A stretch of DNA of 64,000 bases from Phytoseiulus persimilis. Taxonomy: Eukaryota > Arthropoda > Arachnida > Mesostigmata > Phytoseiidae. Positions 39,001-42,000 of the stretch are shown piece after piece. Within the stretch, counting starts at the first letter, position 1. The number at the start of each line of letters is the position of its first letter. The stretch covers positions 44,264,745-44,328,744 of the forward strand of contig CM075102.1 of assembly GCA_037576195.1 (NCBI GenBank). The letters run 5' to 3'. The notes below the pieces were generated by a model. That model was not told where the DNA came from and searched no databases. It worked only from the letters and a program-made list of their open reading frames with translations. Made by a program: the position numbers and the translations under genes.

Positions 39001-42000
39001 TACTGCACTTCTCGCAGGCTGAATCCAGTTCTCAGTCCCATGTTCCAGAGCTCATCAGTAGTTGTACTTTTCACAGTGTCGTGGCCAAAGCCTTCAACGG
39101 AGCTGGAGTCGGAACGCAAACGCATGACCTTCACGTCAAAACCCTCGACGGAGACATCCCACCTCCTCCTCGGGTATGAATGCAAAACTTTGACATCGAA
39201 TAATCAATGAGAGCCACGAATCATCACTTCGTGAGTGAATGCGAGCACGAGAGCGGATATGGTGTAACTAGCGGGATCGCTGGACTGAAGAGTCGGACTC
39301 CACTCGTGGTCATTTCGAAACCACCTTCATTGCTCTTGGATCCAAGAATGGTGTCGTTGCCTCCTGAGGGCCTCATGTTAATGTTTTGGGACGATAAGTT
39401 GCCAGAGGTCGGTCGACCACGGAACGGAAGCACGACCCAAGAAGTCTGTCACTACCTTCGACCTCAGACACTGGGAACCATTTTCACCCGCAAGCCGAAT
39501 CACGAAGAACACCTTGACTTTTCAGCGATTTCGCTGACAACTCGGACAGTGATTCTGTTTCCTTTTTGTTCGATGTATGAAACCAGAATTTTGCCCGGCC
39601 ATGATAGGATGTATCCCAGCCCCTCTGTTATGGGGCGCGTCCAACGGAAGCTAGCATGATTCATCTTGATCTAAGCTGGCTGCTCGAGACCTCGTTACAA
39701 TCAAGGCGTGACGAATTCTCTGTTTGATCGCGTCATCCACACAACAGATTTTTCTTCGGAAGCACCAAGCGTATTCTTCTCCACGCTATTCTCTGAATGA
39801 ATCCGAACGGGAATCTTAGCAGACTAGAGCAACGACGACTAGGGATCTCCTCTCATTTGGAAAGCCTCTTTTGGAATCCCAAATCATAACGGATGCACTT
39901 CGCCCCCAGGTATTCGTTGGTGCTACGGGAACGAGCAGCATCACCGTTCAATGGGTTCAACAGTATCAGAGCAACATTCGATCCTACATCGTTTATTATA
40001 GACCGGACTCGGACCTGAATCTGGGTTGGCGGGAAACTCAATTGGATAATCGAGCATCACAGTTCACTCTTCAACAGCTAATATCCGGTATATTTCGAAT
40101 CAAATTTCCTAGAGATTTGAAGTCATCACTCGAACCGTTCGAATAGCAAAAGATTCGAAATACCCGGCTAGTTTTACCAGCGTATAATCTTCGCGATCGG
40201 GGTAACTGTTCGAAAACTCTGACGAAAACCCTCCCGGTTCGTCTCAATCAGATATTCAATCGAATTCGCAGGAACGCTGTACCAAATTTACGTGAGCGCC
40301 ACGAACGATTTCGGCATCGGAGATCCCTCGGAAATCATTTCGATTCGTACGCAGAAATCATTCTCGTCCGACGTATCGAAGATTCTGTCGAATGCAATCT
40401 TCGGAGACGCCAACTCTCCTGCATACCTCAATATGTTTGTCTTGATACCGGTCCTCGCTTCGCTGGTCACCATCGTCGTGGTGATCATTGTGACTTGGGT
40501 GTGCCTCCATAGAATAAAGGCGAGACACGCACGATCCGTACTCGCCGGACAGGTGAGCCCATTCATGTAATATCCGCTCCCGAGGGGTCGCGGGGCCCTA
40601 AATCGGGAGCACAGTTTCTGATAACGGAAATCGTTCTGGACGCCCAGGCAATCCCAATGGATCCGAAGACTTACATGACGATAGCTCGGTCTCGAATGGC
40701 CTCCATGGATGGCAATTGCGATCCTCCAAGTAAGCTGTTCCTTGTGCCGATGGGTTCGACCCACTCGAGCTCGTCTTCGGCGGGTTCTTCCGCGCCATCG
40801 CCGTTTTGGGGCCCGCTGTCGATGAAAGCGCCTTTGCTACCAAAAGCGCGGGGGCCGCTTCCCCCAACACCCGACGACATCCCGAGCATGAATGTCCACC
40901 AGGGTTTGTTTGGTTCGCCTATTAGCAATTTATGTTTTCCTATATCCGATCCTTCCGCGTCCCAACACAGTTTAACTGACCAGAGAATGCAAGTCCTGAA
41001 TTTGAACCAACGATACGCGCAGAGCGTGGCAATTCCCTTCAGTTGCATCCACGGTGACTGTGAGCGCATGCAGTATAGAATCGCCTCCTGGAATTCTGCA
41101 ACAAACTAACGAATCGCCCATTCAGTGCAAACCGTCGTTCGTACTATGCCTCTGGGATGTGCTGCGCAAACATTGGATGGCAAGCAACTCGTAGGACCCC
41201 AGCAGTCCCCCAAACAGATCCCACAACCAGAGTACGGACAAAGGTACGTCACCCTACATCCCGATCGGGTCTAAGCTGACGCCGACGACACGATGATGAC
41301 TTGAACTGAGGGAATCAGGGGGCAGAAAATGAGAGAAATTCAAAAAGTAAGTGTATGAATGACTGTTACATGATTGATTGAATACTCCACTTCATTGAAT
41401 AATTGAATGAGCTGACTGATTGGCTGACTATGCGTGGACGGCATGGAAGCATTGACATGAGTGAGGCAAAGGCCACTTTCAAATGTGCTAGGAAAATAAC
41501 TAACGGCGTGAGTTGAAGTCGATTTTGAATCAGTAGGGAGTGGATGCGAGCGAGAATGAAGGCATGCAAGGTTCCGAGATATCGCTGCGAAATCTCCGTA
41601 TGAGAGATCTTGTGCGTGGTCATCGCATTGTTCATGACTATTTGTTGACCGGGCTTGTCTACCCGTTGAATACGCCCAAAGACCCTCATTCCCGATGTAG
41701 ATACGTGGACATACAGCAACCTCCACCGCTACCGCCGGACCATCCAGTCGGACCACCGCAGGCCCTCATTCAGACGGATGACATAGAGGCGGTCAAGAGA
41801 CAAAACGTCAATGAGGAGATGAAAGCGTTCCTGATGAATCATAACGGGCTTCCGGGGTTACAGATGCAGCAAGCACAGCAGGTTTGTGAGTATCTGTTTC
41901 GTGTTCCGTCTCAAGTCGGAGTTCCTTCAGTTTTTGACATCACCGCAAGACTGTTCGTGGCGTCGGACTCAGCACCGTGTGTCGATCTCCTTGCAGAATG